Assembly (NCBI GenBank): GCA_903846015.1
Contig: CAIMZS010000300.1
Span: 1 to 64,000, forward strand
Reading direction: 5' to 3'
Source of the DNA: an uncultured Anaerolineae bacterium
GTDB lineage: Bacteria > Chloroflexota > Anaerolineae > Anaerolineales > Villigracilaceae
DNA: 64,000 nt
Under the pieces are notes generated by a model. That model did no database searches, was not told the origin of the DNA, and saw only the letters and a program-made list of their open reading frames with translations. Position 1 is the stretch's first letter. Each line of letters begins with the position of its first letter. Both the position numbers and the translations under genes were made by a program. Positions 25,696 to 32,678 of the stretch are shown here, piece by piece.

Positions 25696-26430
25696 ATGAC
25701 AAACGAACATCCCTTTATTGAAGATATACCTGCATATGCAATTGGCGCGTTGGATGCGGCCCACGCGGCTGTTCTGCAAACCCATCTCAAGACCTGTCAA
25801 ACATGCCAGGCTGAATTGGCTGCCTATGGGGTGGTGAGTGATGCTCTGCTGATGGCTCTCCCGGCGCAGATGCCTCCCGCAGCGCTCCGGCGACGGTTGC
25901 TGACGCGCCTGCCTGGCGCACAGAAGCGGGAGGCCCGCCCCAAACTGGCCTGGTCATTCAATCAATTTGCATTTGGCTTTGCGATGTTCTTGCTGTTGGC
26001 GCTCAATGCTTTTTCAGTGTTCCAGATGCTATCGCTGCAGCGCCAACAGGCTGTGTTAGCCCGCCAGGTGCAAACGGGTCAAACAGCCCTGGCCGCATTG
26101 GCCTATCCTGAAACCCGCTCTTTACCGATCAGCGGCGAAAATATCACTGGCACGTTGTTGCTGGATGAGGAACGGAATGTTGCGGTGGTGATTGCCTGGA
26201 ATCTGCCCGCGTTGCAGGCCAGTCAGACATACCAGATCTGGCTGATCGACCCGCAAGGGAAACGTACCAGCGGCGGAATTTTTACCCCTCAAACAGATTT
26301 GCCTTTCACCTCGGTCTCGGTTCTATCACCAGGCAGCCTATCCAATTTCACAGGCATAGGGGTGACCGTCGAGCCCGCGGGCGGCAGCAGCCAGCCCACT
26401 GGCAAACGAATTTTTAAAGTCGATTTCTAA
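25696..26430 (+). CDS. RskA-type anti-sigma factor
   Basis: 244 residues. The N-terminal zinc-binding anti-sigma motif is H-x3-C-x2-C in 'LQTHLKTCQTCQAEL' (about residues 30-45), preceded by 'YAIGALDAAH' typical of RskA. One membrane helix, 'FAFGFAMFLLLALNAFSVF', is followed by an extracytoplasmic RskA-type domain with 'VVIAWNLPALQASQTYQIWL'. It should hold the upstream ECF sigma factor inactive until a signal outside the membrane leads to cleavage. The 3' end shares a 17-bp sequence with a site past the following lipoprotein gene. Confidence 0.88.
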   Translation: MTNEHPFIEDIPAYAIGALDAAHAAVLQTHLKTCQTCQAELAAYGVVSDALLMALPAQMPPAALRRRLLTRLPGAQKREARPKLAWSFNQFAFGFAMFLLLALNAFSVFQMLSLQRQQAVLARQVQTGQTALAALAYPETRSLPISGENITGTLLLDEERNVAVVIAWNLPALQASQTYQIWLIDPQGKRTSGGIFTPQTDLPFTSVSVLSPGSLSNFTGIGVTVEPAGGSSQPTGKRIFKVDF

Positions 26431-26500
26431 TAAATCCAAAAACCGATTGCACGGCGTATTCTCCGGTGATGGCTTATTCAAAGCCTACAAAGGAGAGAAA

Positions 26501-27376
26501 ATGAAAAAACTGAGTTTTATTGGTACATCGCTGCTCGTTTTGATGTTATTCGTATCGGCTTGCAGCGCGCAGGCCGTCCCCGCCGCCGCTCTACCCCCAA
26601 CCGCACTGCCAGTGAGCACCATGTCTGCCGCGGTTGTGCCTGCTGCTACCGGCGCGACCATCATGCTCGGGAAGAACGATGCTTTGGGTTCCTTCCTGGT
26701 CGATGACAAAAATATGACCCTGTATCTTTTTACCAAGGATACCCCCAATACATCCAACTGTTACGATAAATGCGCCAAAGCCTGGCCCCCACTACTTACC
26801 ACCGGGGCAGCTGTTGGCAAAGATGGTGTTGATGCTTCCAAGCTCGGCACCACCAATCGCACAGATGGTTCTGTGCAGGTCACTTACAACGGTTGGCCGC
26901 TGTATTATTTTGTTAAGGATTCCAAACCTGGCGATGTTACCGGTGAGGATGTTGGCAAAGTCTGGTACGTGGTTTCTTCCACTGGTGAACAGGTAATGGC
27001 GGCGGCCGCGGCACCTGCTGGGATAACCGTCATGCTCGGAAAAAATGACAAGCTGGGTTCCTTCCTGGTCGATGACAAAAACATGACCCTGTATCTTTTC
27101 ACCAAGGATACCTCCAATACATCCAACTGTTACGATAAATGCGCCACTGCCTGGCCTCCGCTGCTTACGAACGGCGCACCCATTGCGGGAAATGGCGTCG
27201 ATGCTTCCAAGCTCGGCACTACCAAGCGTACCGACGGTTCCATGCAGGTTACTTACAACGGCTGGCCACTGTATTATTTTGTCAAGGACAACAACGCTGG
27301 CGATGTTGCTGGTGAGGATGTGGGCCAGGTCTGGTACGTGATTTCTCCAACTGGTGTTCAAATCACTGCGCAGTAA
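26501..27376 (+). CDS. Lipoprotein with two PF03640-type secreted repeats
   Basis: 291 residues from the ATG at 26501 (AGGAGAG before it). The signal 'LLVLMLFVSACSAQ' has lipobox VSAC (Cys21). Two nearly identical copies of the 'secreted repeat of unknown function' (Lipoprotein_15) follow at about residues 50-165 and 172-288, each with 'GSFLVDDKNMTLYLFTKDT', 'SNCYDKCA', 'AWPPLLT', 'VTYNGWPLYYFVKD' and 'GEDVG.VWYV'. At DNA level the copies are almost the same, so the duplication is recent or kept uniform. The gene follows an ECF sigma/RskA pair and is a likely member of its regulon. The two cysteines and aromatic pairs suggest a redox or heme/metal role, which is speculation. Confidence 0.85.
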   Translation: MKKLSFIGTSLLVLMLFVSACSAQAVPAAALPPTALPVSTMSAAVVPAATGATIMLGKNDALGSFLVDDKNMTLYLFTKDTPNTSNCYDKCAKAWPPLLTTGAAVGKDGVDASKLGTTNRTDGSVQVTYNGWPLYYFVKDSKPGDVTGEDVGKVWYVVSSTGEQVMAAAAAPAGITVMLGKNDKLGSFLVDDKNMTLYLFTKDTSNTSNCYDKCATAWPPLLTNGAPIAGNGVDASKLGTTKRTDGSMQVTYNGWPLYYFVKDNNAGDVAGEDVGQVWYVISPTGVQITAQ

Positions 27377-27495
27377 CAGGTCCATCTGAATAGTTCAGAA
27401 AAGCTTTTGCCGTGGTCAGTAAATCCTTGGGCAACTTCTGAATACGGGAATGGTTGATATCACCCATAGGTGAATTCCCAGAGTCGATTTCTAAT

Positions 27496-27532
27496 AAAAA
27501 CTCCCCGTCCAATTAAAGGACGGGGAGTTTTT
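27496..27532. terminator. Bidirectional terminator
   Basis: Fifteen-base arms (27496-27510 and 27518-27532, AAAAACTCCCCGTCC and its complement) with a 7-base loop. The A and T tails serve both the lipoprotein gene and the converging LuxR-type regulator. Confidence 0.9.
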
Positions 27533-27554
27533 AATTGGACCCAACCTGGCGCAA

Positions 27555-28202
27555 TCACTGCCTGTTTTTTTGTGCCAACAGAGCAGCCTGCAGCCTGCTT
27601 TGCACATTCAATTTTTGTAAAATACTGGTCACGTAATGCTTGATTGTTTTTTCGGCCAGGTAAAGATGCTGGCCGATTTCCTGGTTGCTCATACCGTCAG
27701 CGATCAAGAAAAGAATTTGTTTTTCCCGTTCAGATAATCCCGCCAGGGTATCTTCAACCGGTGGCGGCTGAGATGGGGCAGGTTTGCTGATTCCACGCAG
27801 CAGACCTGCTGCCAGAACAGGGGAGACATAACTTTGCCCGGATTGAACCAGATGCAATACATCGATAAGTTCACGAGTCATGACCCCTTTGAGCAGGTAA
27901 GCATGCGCACCTGCTTTGAGCGCATCGAGTACAAATTCATCATCATCCGAGCCGGTTAAAATGACAAGCTTGACTGTAGGGGCAGCTTCCTTGATCGCTT
28001 GGGTTGCATATACGCCTCCGCCCGGCATGTTCATATCGAGCAGCATGATATCTGGTACCAGGGTATGGGCGATATGGATGGCGTTCTCAGCGTTTGATCC
28101 CAGGCCAACGATCTCAATATCCGGCTCTGACCCAAGAATAGAGGCCACCCCTTCTCTAAACATGGGATGGTCGTCTACAACTGCCAGCCGGATCTTGTTC
28201 AT
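27555..28202 (-). CDS. NarL/LuxR-type response regulator
   Basis: 215 residues. Receiver domain with acidic pair 'VVDDHP', phosphoacceptor Asp56 in 'IMLLDMNMPGGG', and 'AYLLKGV'. The C-terminal LuxR HTH (about 148-212) has 'LSEREKQILFLIADGMSNQE' and 'KTIKHYVTSILQKL'. It lacks an adjacent kinase; the regulator at 47272 is a close paralogue (same 'MNKIRL' start and 'FREGV', 'GGG', 'LTGS' phrases) sitting next to a kinase, so the kinase at 45852 could serve both. A strong palindrome lies upstream at 28481-28517. Confidence 0.9.
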   Translation of the reverse strand: MNKIRLAVVDDHPMFREGVASILGSEPDIEIVGLGSNAENAIHIAHTLVPDIMLLDMNMPGGGVYATQAIKEAAPTVKLVILTGSDDDEFVLDALKAGAHAYLLKGVMTRELIDVLHLVQSGQSYVSPVLAAGLLRGISKPAPSQPPPVEDTLAGLSEREKQILFLIADGMSNQEIGQHLYLAEKTIKHYVTSILQKLNVQSRLQAALLAQKNRQ

Positions 28203-28649
28203 GGTTGTGCCTTTCCTGTGCCCCGTGCGGGTACCGGGACAAACGCAGAGTAGATTAATGATTGTCTGAACTGTAGATTGCGCTGATTAGATCAAGGGTG
28301 ATTGAGCCGCGAAGGATACGATGACGCGAAAAAGATAAATGAAGGTTATCGGCAAGTTTAAGGATCGCAGGTTGAAGCTGAGCTGGTGCCTTACGCAGAA
28401 ATCGGGACTATGCCAGACCAAGGGTCGGAAAAGATTGGACTAAAGTCTGAATGAAAATACTACCTTCGCCCGTATTGTCAGGAAGCGATTGCGAATATTA
28501 TATTCTAAATTGCTTCCATAAACGATCTGTGGACAGGTGTGCGAGGAATGAACTCTCCACGACGTGGTTCGAGGCAGACCCCGGCTCTTGTGATGTTGGG
28601 GTACCTCGCCCTTCAGGGTTCAATCTATCTATAATTTTTGAGAGGTTTT
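28203..28649. other. Intergenic region between divergent regulator genes
   Basis: This 447-bp gap holds two structured elements, a 37-bp palindrome at 28481-28517 and a hairpin at 28570-28608 (arms CGAGG and CCTCG outside, ACCCC and GGGGT inside). The rest shows no open frame with coding character. GAGAGG at 28640-28645 is the ribosome-binding site of the next gene. Confidence 0.5.
28481..28517. promoter_or_regulatory. 37-bp near-perfect palindrome, candidate operator
   Basis: Outer arms GGAAGCGATT and AATTGCTTCC (one mismatch), inner arms GAATAT and ATATTC, single central T at 28499. AT-rich centre, no T tail. Its place between two divergent regulatory genes suits a binding site for a dimeric regulator. 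Confidence 0.5.
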
Positions 28650-29138
28650 ATGAGCAAAATAAATTGTTCGACACAGTACCTGCAGTGGACTTATAAATCT
28701 GGCCATGTCCCTTCTTTGTTTGGTTCTGTTTCCCAAACGCGGCAGGTGCTTTTAATTGGAACCGGAAATGCTTTTGCTGATGGCATTGCAAATTTGCTCA
28801 GCCACCAACCTGGTTTGAATATCAGATACGCGATTTATCGGGACGACGTTTCTATTCTGAAAAATGTTGTGCAAAATCAGCCGGACGTGGTGGTTTTGCT
28901 GGTATCCCGCTCCATGAACGTTAAAACAATTGTGAGCATGCTCATGTCGGTTCGTACGACGCCCCATTTGCGTATTCTTGTGTTGAGTTTGGATACCAGC
29001 CAAATTCAAATCTATGAGAAGGGGATTTTAGTTGAAGGAATCAAGTCGACGAATATCTTCCCAGTTAAAGTAAATGATTTTTTGCTGCTTATTGATAAAA
29101 GGCTACCCGGTGATTTATCACCGGGCTACTCGCTCTGA
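28650..29138 (+). CDS. Receiver-like protein without the usual phosphorylation motif
   Basis: 162 residues from the ATG at 28650 (GAGAGG before it). From about residue 30, 'QVLLIGTGNAFADGIANLLS', 'QPDVVVLLVSR' and 'HLRILVLSLD' follow the beta-alpha pattern of a receiver domain, but the acidic pair is missing (GTGN instead of DD/DE) and the phosphoacceptor place reads V-L-L-V-S. The protein at 39720 has the same style ('LLIFGNSLLTDGLVHLLE'). Both may be pseudo-receivers that bind partners without phosphorylation. No output domain is visible. An ECF sigma gene follows after 93 bp. Confidence 0.65.
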   Translation: MSKINCSTQYLQWTYKSGHVPSLFGSVSQTRQVLLIGTGNAFADGIANLLSHQPGLNIRYAIYRDDVSILKNVVQNQPDVVVLLVSRSMNVKTIVSMLMSVRTTPHLRILVLSLDTSQIQIYEKGILVEGIKSTNIFPVKVNDFLLLIDKRLPGDLSPGYSL

Positions 29139-29231
29139 AATTCTTGGGTACGATCCACGATCTGATTTTTGATTTAGTAATTTCCTTGAGTATCGTCACG
29201 TTTTTAGATCTTATTCGTCTTAATAAGTGAG

Positions 29232-29768
29232 ATGAACATCATGCGCATTGAAAGCATCCCAATCAATACTACCAGGACCCTGGACAAACACGATCTGGTG
29301 GTTATATATGAGCAATACAGCCCGGAACTCTTTCGCTATGCAAGCCGGTTGCTTGATGATAGTGACCTGGCAGAGGAATGTGTGTCTGAAACATTCAGTC
29401 GCTTTCTGCAGTCTATCAGAGGCGGAAATCGGCCGGAGAATGTGCGGGCCTATCTATATCGCGCGGCCCATAATTGGATCATTGACCGCTACCGCCACCA
29501 ACCGCTTCCTGAACTTTCACTGGATGAAGAACTGCAGGTCGAATCGGAAAGTAATCCTGCGAATACGGTCATGAAAGCAATGGAACGCCAGCAAATACAC
29601 GCCGCGATCGTAGGGCTGCCTGCAGACCAAAGGCAGGTAATTGTGCTGAGGTTTATGCAAGAGCTTTCCCATGCTGAGGTTGCTGCAGCGATTGGAAAAA
29701 CAATCGAAGCGACCCGCGCCCTTCAGCACCGAGCCGTCTTTGCACTTCGACAAATGCTGGCTGAATAG
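29232..29768 (+). CDS. ECF RNA polymerase sigma factor
   Basis: 178 residues. Region 2: 'IYEQYSPELFRYASRLLDDS', 'AEECVSETFSRFL' and 'NVRAYLYRAAHNWIIDRYR'; region 4: 'LPADQRQVIVLRFMQELSHA' and 'IGKTIEATRALQHRAVFALR'. An earlier ATG at 29223-29225 is out of frame. The next gene begins 19 bp on and encodes a single-pass membrane protein with a DUF5667 domain, a common companion of such sigma factors, likely controlling its activity. Confidence 0.9.
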   Translation: MNIMRIESIPINTTRTLDKHDLVVIYEQYSPELFRYASRLLDDSDLAEECVSETFSRFLQSIRGGNRPENVRAYLYRAAHNWIIDRYRHQPLPELSLDEELQVESESNPANTVMKAMERQQIHAAIVGLPADQRQVIVLRFMQELSHAEVAAAIGKTIEATRALQHRAVFALRQMLAE

Positions 29769-29787
29769 CCCAGAAAGAGAAAGCACC

Positions 29788-30879
29788 ATGAACCAGAATA
29801 CAAATTTCGAACCAGAAGAATCCTTGAAGAAAAAGTTGAAGGCTTACGGCGTGGGTGCACCGAAACGCAAGCCCGAAGCTGAAAAACGCACCAGGGACAG
29901 ATTTATGGCAGAAGTTGATCATCTAACCCTGGAAGCATCCACCCCCAACCACATCCCCAGCGGCCTTTGGGCATCTGGCCTTATGCAACAAAAGGAGAAT
30001 TTAGCCATGTCTTTCAAACAACGTTCCACAATGACAATTATTGCATCAATTCTGATGCTGATGGTTTTCCTATTTGGCGGCGGGGGTATCACCGCTTACG
30101 CAGCGAGCGCGGCACTGCCAGGGGATGCCCTTTACCCGGTGAAAACCGGGATTGAAAATGCGCGCGTAGGCATTACGGGAAGCCCTGAAGACCAGGCCAG
30201 TTTATTCCTGGGTATGGCTGGCAAGCGGCTGGCTGAGATCCAGGCGCTGATTGCTGAGAAGCGCTTGAGCCAGGTTACCGAAACGGCCAGCCAGTTCGAG
30301 AAGGATATTCAGAAGGCGCTTGGCGCCATCCAGAAATTATCCGAGAAAGACTCTGCCAGGGCTGCAGTGCTGAGTGCAGATGCTGCCAGGATTTTAGCTG
30401 GATACAGCAATGCGTTGAATGCGATACTGGCTGCTGCGCCAAAGGATGTGCAGCCAATGATCCAGAATGCGCTGGATGTTTCTCAGTCGGTGTTGGATGA
30501 TGGGAATACCAATGACGACAACGGTAACGCCAATATCAACGATGATGACAGCAACAGCAATATCAACGATGATGACAGCAACAGCAATGTCAACGATGAT
30601 GACAGCAATAGCAATATCAACGATGATGACAGCAACAGCAATATCAACGATGATGACAGCAACAGCAATATCAACGATGACGACAGTAACGCCAATATCA
30701 ACGATGACAACAGCAACGCCAATATCAATGATGACAACGGTAATACCAATACCAACGATAACACTAATGGCAATACCAACGACAACGGTGGCAGTGGGGG
30801 CGGGCATGGTGGGGGCAATGGAAATAGTAATGGCAATGGTAATGATGGCGGTGGTGATCATGGCGGACATGGTGGCTAG
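29788..30879 (+). CDS. DUF5667 membrane protein with Asn/Asp-rich tail
   Basis: 363 residues from the ATG at 29788; the longer open frame overlaps the sigma gene and is not needed. A charged cytoplasmic N-terminus (about 1-80) is followed by one membrane helix (82-104) and the DUF5667 domain starting 'ALPGDALYPVKTGIENARVG' (about 110-230), which is helical. After residue 245 comes a low-complexity tail of nine-residue units NINDDDSNS, then Gly/Asn/His-rich 'GGSGGGHGGGNGNSNGNGN'. The tail lies outside the cell and could bind Ca2+ or other metal ions. The placing next to an ECF sigma factor suggests a regulatory or regulon role. Confidence 0.82.
   Translation: MNQNTNFEPEESLKKKLKAYGVGAPKRKPEAEKRTRDRFMAEVDHLTLEASTPNHIPSGLWASGLMQQKENLAMSFKQRSTMTIIASILMLMVFLFGGGGITAYAASAALPGDALYPVKTGIENARVGITGSPEDQASLFLGMAGKRLAEIQALIAEKRLSQVTETASQFEKDIQKALGAIQKLSEKDSARAAVLSADAARILAGYSNALNAILAAAPKDVQPMIQNALDVSQSVLDDGNTNDDNGNANINDDDSNSNINDDDSNSNVNDDDSNSNINDDDSNSNINDDDSNSNINDDDSNANINDDNSNANINDDNGNTNTNDNTNGNTNDNGGSGGGHGGGNGNSNGNGNDGGGDHGGHGG
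30532..30747 (+). repeat. 27-bp tandem repeat inside the DUF5667 gene
   Basis: Eight copies of a 27-bp unit starting AATATCAACGATGATGACAG, encoding NINDDDSNS. The central copies are identical or differ by one base; the outer ones are more diverged, as expected from slippage or unequal exchange. Confidence 0.92.
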
Positions 30880-30927
30880 CCAGAGACTCTTCATCGTACG
30901 ACCGACCTAAGCTTGAGCAAAGTGTTT

Positions 30928-30970
30928 AGATCGCCTGGCAGGTATTGAAAGAGCCAGGCGATCTCCTTTT
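30928..30970 (+). terminator. Rho-independent terminator after the DUF5667 gene
   Basis: Twelve-base arms AGATCGCCTGGC (30928-30939) and GCCAGGCGATCT (30953-30964), 13-base loop, followed by CCTTTTT. Confidence 0.85.
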
Positions 30971-30998
30971 TACCTTATTCAGAGCGAAAAACAAGGTT

Positions 30999-32483
30999 AT
31001 GAAAAGTCTGTTACTAACACGTATCCCCCCGGTCTTGATCTTCATTGTATTTTGCGCTGCAATGGCGCTGGTGCAGTTTTCCACGCCGTATCTGGCTGAC
31101 AATGATGGCTTTTACCACATCAAAATGGCATGGTTGATGCGTACGCAGGCCTTGAAACCAGTTTTTCCATACCTGCCGCTGACTATCTTGAATGCCAGGG
31201 AGTTTTATGACCACCATTTTCTGTTCCATGTGGCGCTGATCCCTTTCACCTTCGGTGATTTAGTAGCCGGGGCCAAATGTGCAACCGTACTTTTTTCTGC
31301 GCTCGCTTTTCTATCCGTTTGGTATCTATTTGAACAACAAAAAATAGCTTACGCCTGGTTGTGGGCGTTGGGGCTTTTAGGGGTTTCGGATGCGTTTCTG
31401 TTCAGGATGAGCATTCCGAGGGCGCAATCGCTCTCACTGGCGGTGCTGGCATTGGGGCTGGGTTGGATGCTGAAAGGGAAATATTTCAGGTTGGGTGTGT
31501 TGGCGTTTGTGTATGTTTGGCTGTACGACGCATTTCCTTTGCTGTTTGTATTGGCAGTGCTGCACATGCTGGCGGTTGGTCTAACAGAGAAGCGGCTGGA
31601 AATGCGTTCGTTGTATTCTGTGGGCGCCGGGCTGATTCTCGGTATGCTGTTCAACCCATACTTTCCCTATAATCTTATATTTGCATACAGACACATGCTG
31701 CCCAAGTTGGTGGCTGCGACTGCGACCCAGGTGGGGAGTGAGTGGTTCCCGTATACAACCGGGCAGTTATTAAACAATTCGCTCCCTGCGATGATGGCCT
31801 TCGTCAGCGGGGTTTTTGCGCTTGGGTTGGCAGAGCGCAAGATTGATCTGCGAACGATGTTTGGTTTGTTGGTCAGTCTGTTATTTGGGCTGATGCTGTT
31901 CCAGGCCAGGCGTTTTGTAGAGTATTTTCCACCGTTTGCATTGGTCTTCGCTTGCTTTGCGTGGGCGCCGTTCCTGAATGTCAAACCGTCTCGTGTCACG
32001 GCGATAAATCGCCGTGGTTTGTTGGGAAGACTGCCCGTGGCTTTGCTGGCAGCAGGTGTGCTGGCTGCAGGATTATTTTCGCTGCAAGCCGCTGGAAAAA
32101 GTATGCAGGATTCAAAGCCAGCCAACCTGTATGCGGGCGCCTCGGCCTGGCTTGAAACCAATACGCCTGAGGGGGCCCGGGTCTTCCAGACTGATTGGGA
32201 TGATTTTCCCAGGTTGTTTTTTTATAATACCCATAACTCTTATCTGGTCGGATTGGATCCAACTTACATGCAGATTGCGGATCCAAAACTGTATGACCTA
32301 TGGACGAAGGTAACGCAGGGTAAGGTGGAAAATATTGCGGATGTGGTGGCAGGTAAGTTCGGTGCGATGTTTATTCATTCGGACTTGAATCACAGCGAGT
32401 TTATCCGCAAGGCGCAGGCAGATGCAGGTTTGAAGGAAGTGTATCGAGATGATCAAGCTGTGGTGTTTGAAGTGATCAAGTAA
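30999..32483 (+). CDS. Polytopic membrane protein, GT39/GT-C-like
   Basis: 494 residues from the ATG at 30999 with about ten membrane helices and a soluble tail. 'YLADNDGFYHIKMAWLMRTQ' after the first helix resembles the acidic first loop of GT-C enzymes of the oligosaccharyltransferase/PMT superfamily. The tail, 'WLETNTPEGARVFQTDWDDF', 'FYNTHNSYLVGLDPTYM', is typical of such membrane glycosyltransferases. Donor and acceptor are unknown. Bases 31990-32016 carry the palindrome CACGGCGAT-AA-ATCGCCGTG of the dispersed repeats, read as 'SRVTAINRRGLLG', which looks like an in-frame insertion at the end of a loop. Confidence 0.7.
   Translation: MKSLLLTRIPPVLIFIVFCAAMALVQFSTPYLADNDGFYHIKMAWLMRTQALKPVFPYLPLTILNAREFYDHHFLFHVALIPFTFGDLVAGAKCATVLFSALAFLSVWYLFEQQKIAYAWLWALGLLGVSDAFLFRMSIPRAQSLSLAVLALGLGWMLKGKYFRLGVLAFVYVWLYDAFPLLFVLAVLHMLAVGLTEKRLEMRSLYSVGAGLILGMLFNPYFPYNLIFAYRHMLPKLVAATATQVGSEWFPYTTGQLLNNSLPAMMAFVSGVFALGLAERKIDLRTMFGLLVSLLFGLMLFQARRFVEYFPPFALVFACFAWAPFLNVKPSRVTAINRRGLLGRLPVALLAAGVLAAGLFSLQAAGKSMQDSKPANLYAGASAWLETNTPEGARVFQTDWDDFPRLFFYNTHNSYLVGLDPTYMQIADPKLYDLWTKVTQGKVENIADVVAGKFGAMFIHSDLNHSEFIRKAQADAGLKEVYRDDQAVVFEVIK
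31990..32016 (+). repeat. Dispersed-repeat palindrome inside a coding region
   Basis: TCTCGTGT is followed by the 20-bp palindrome CACGGCGAT-AA-ATCGCCGTG (31997-32016). The same palindrome with TT in the centre is at 19683-19702, and its arms enclose the array at 35287-35383. It is in frame within the membrane protein gene. Confidence 0.75.
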
Positions 32484-32625
32484 ATTTTGAGCATATGGCG
32501 CCTCGTCTTTAGCGTTGAAGCGTTCCAATTATAATTGGATAATTACTGTAAAAATATGTATAATATTGTTTTACTCGTTTTGCCACTCAGGAAATAAAAT
32601 AATGTCAACTTCTGTTTCTCCAGAT

Positions 32626-32652
32626 CTCGTGCTGGAATCGGGACTCCCGATA
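32626..32652 (+). repeat. Dispersed repeat copy, short
   Basis: TCTCGTGCTGGAATCGGGAC followed by TCCCGATA. It matches the unit CTCGTGCTGGAACCGGGACTACCG of the 35287 array with a few changes, 27 bp before the kinase gene. Confidence 0.65.
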
Positions 32653-32678
32653 ATGATGGTGAGGAAAAAACAAAGTTA

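Noticed and set aside
30532-30747. Repeats in the DUF5667 gene as a CRISPR array
   Set aside because: Units follow each other without spacers and stay in frame as NINDDDSNS.
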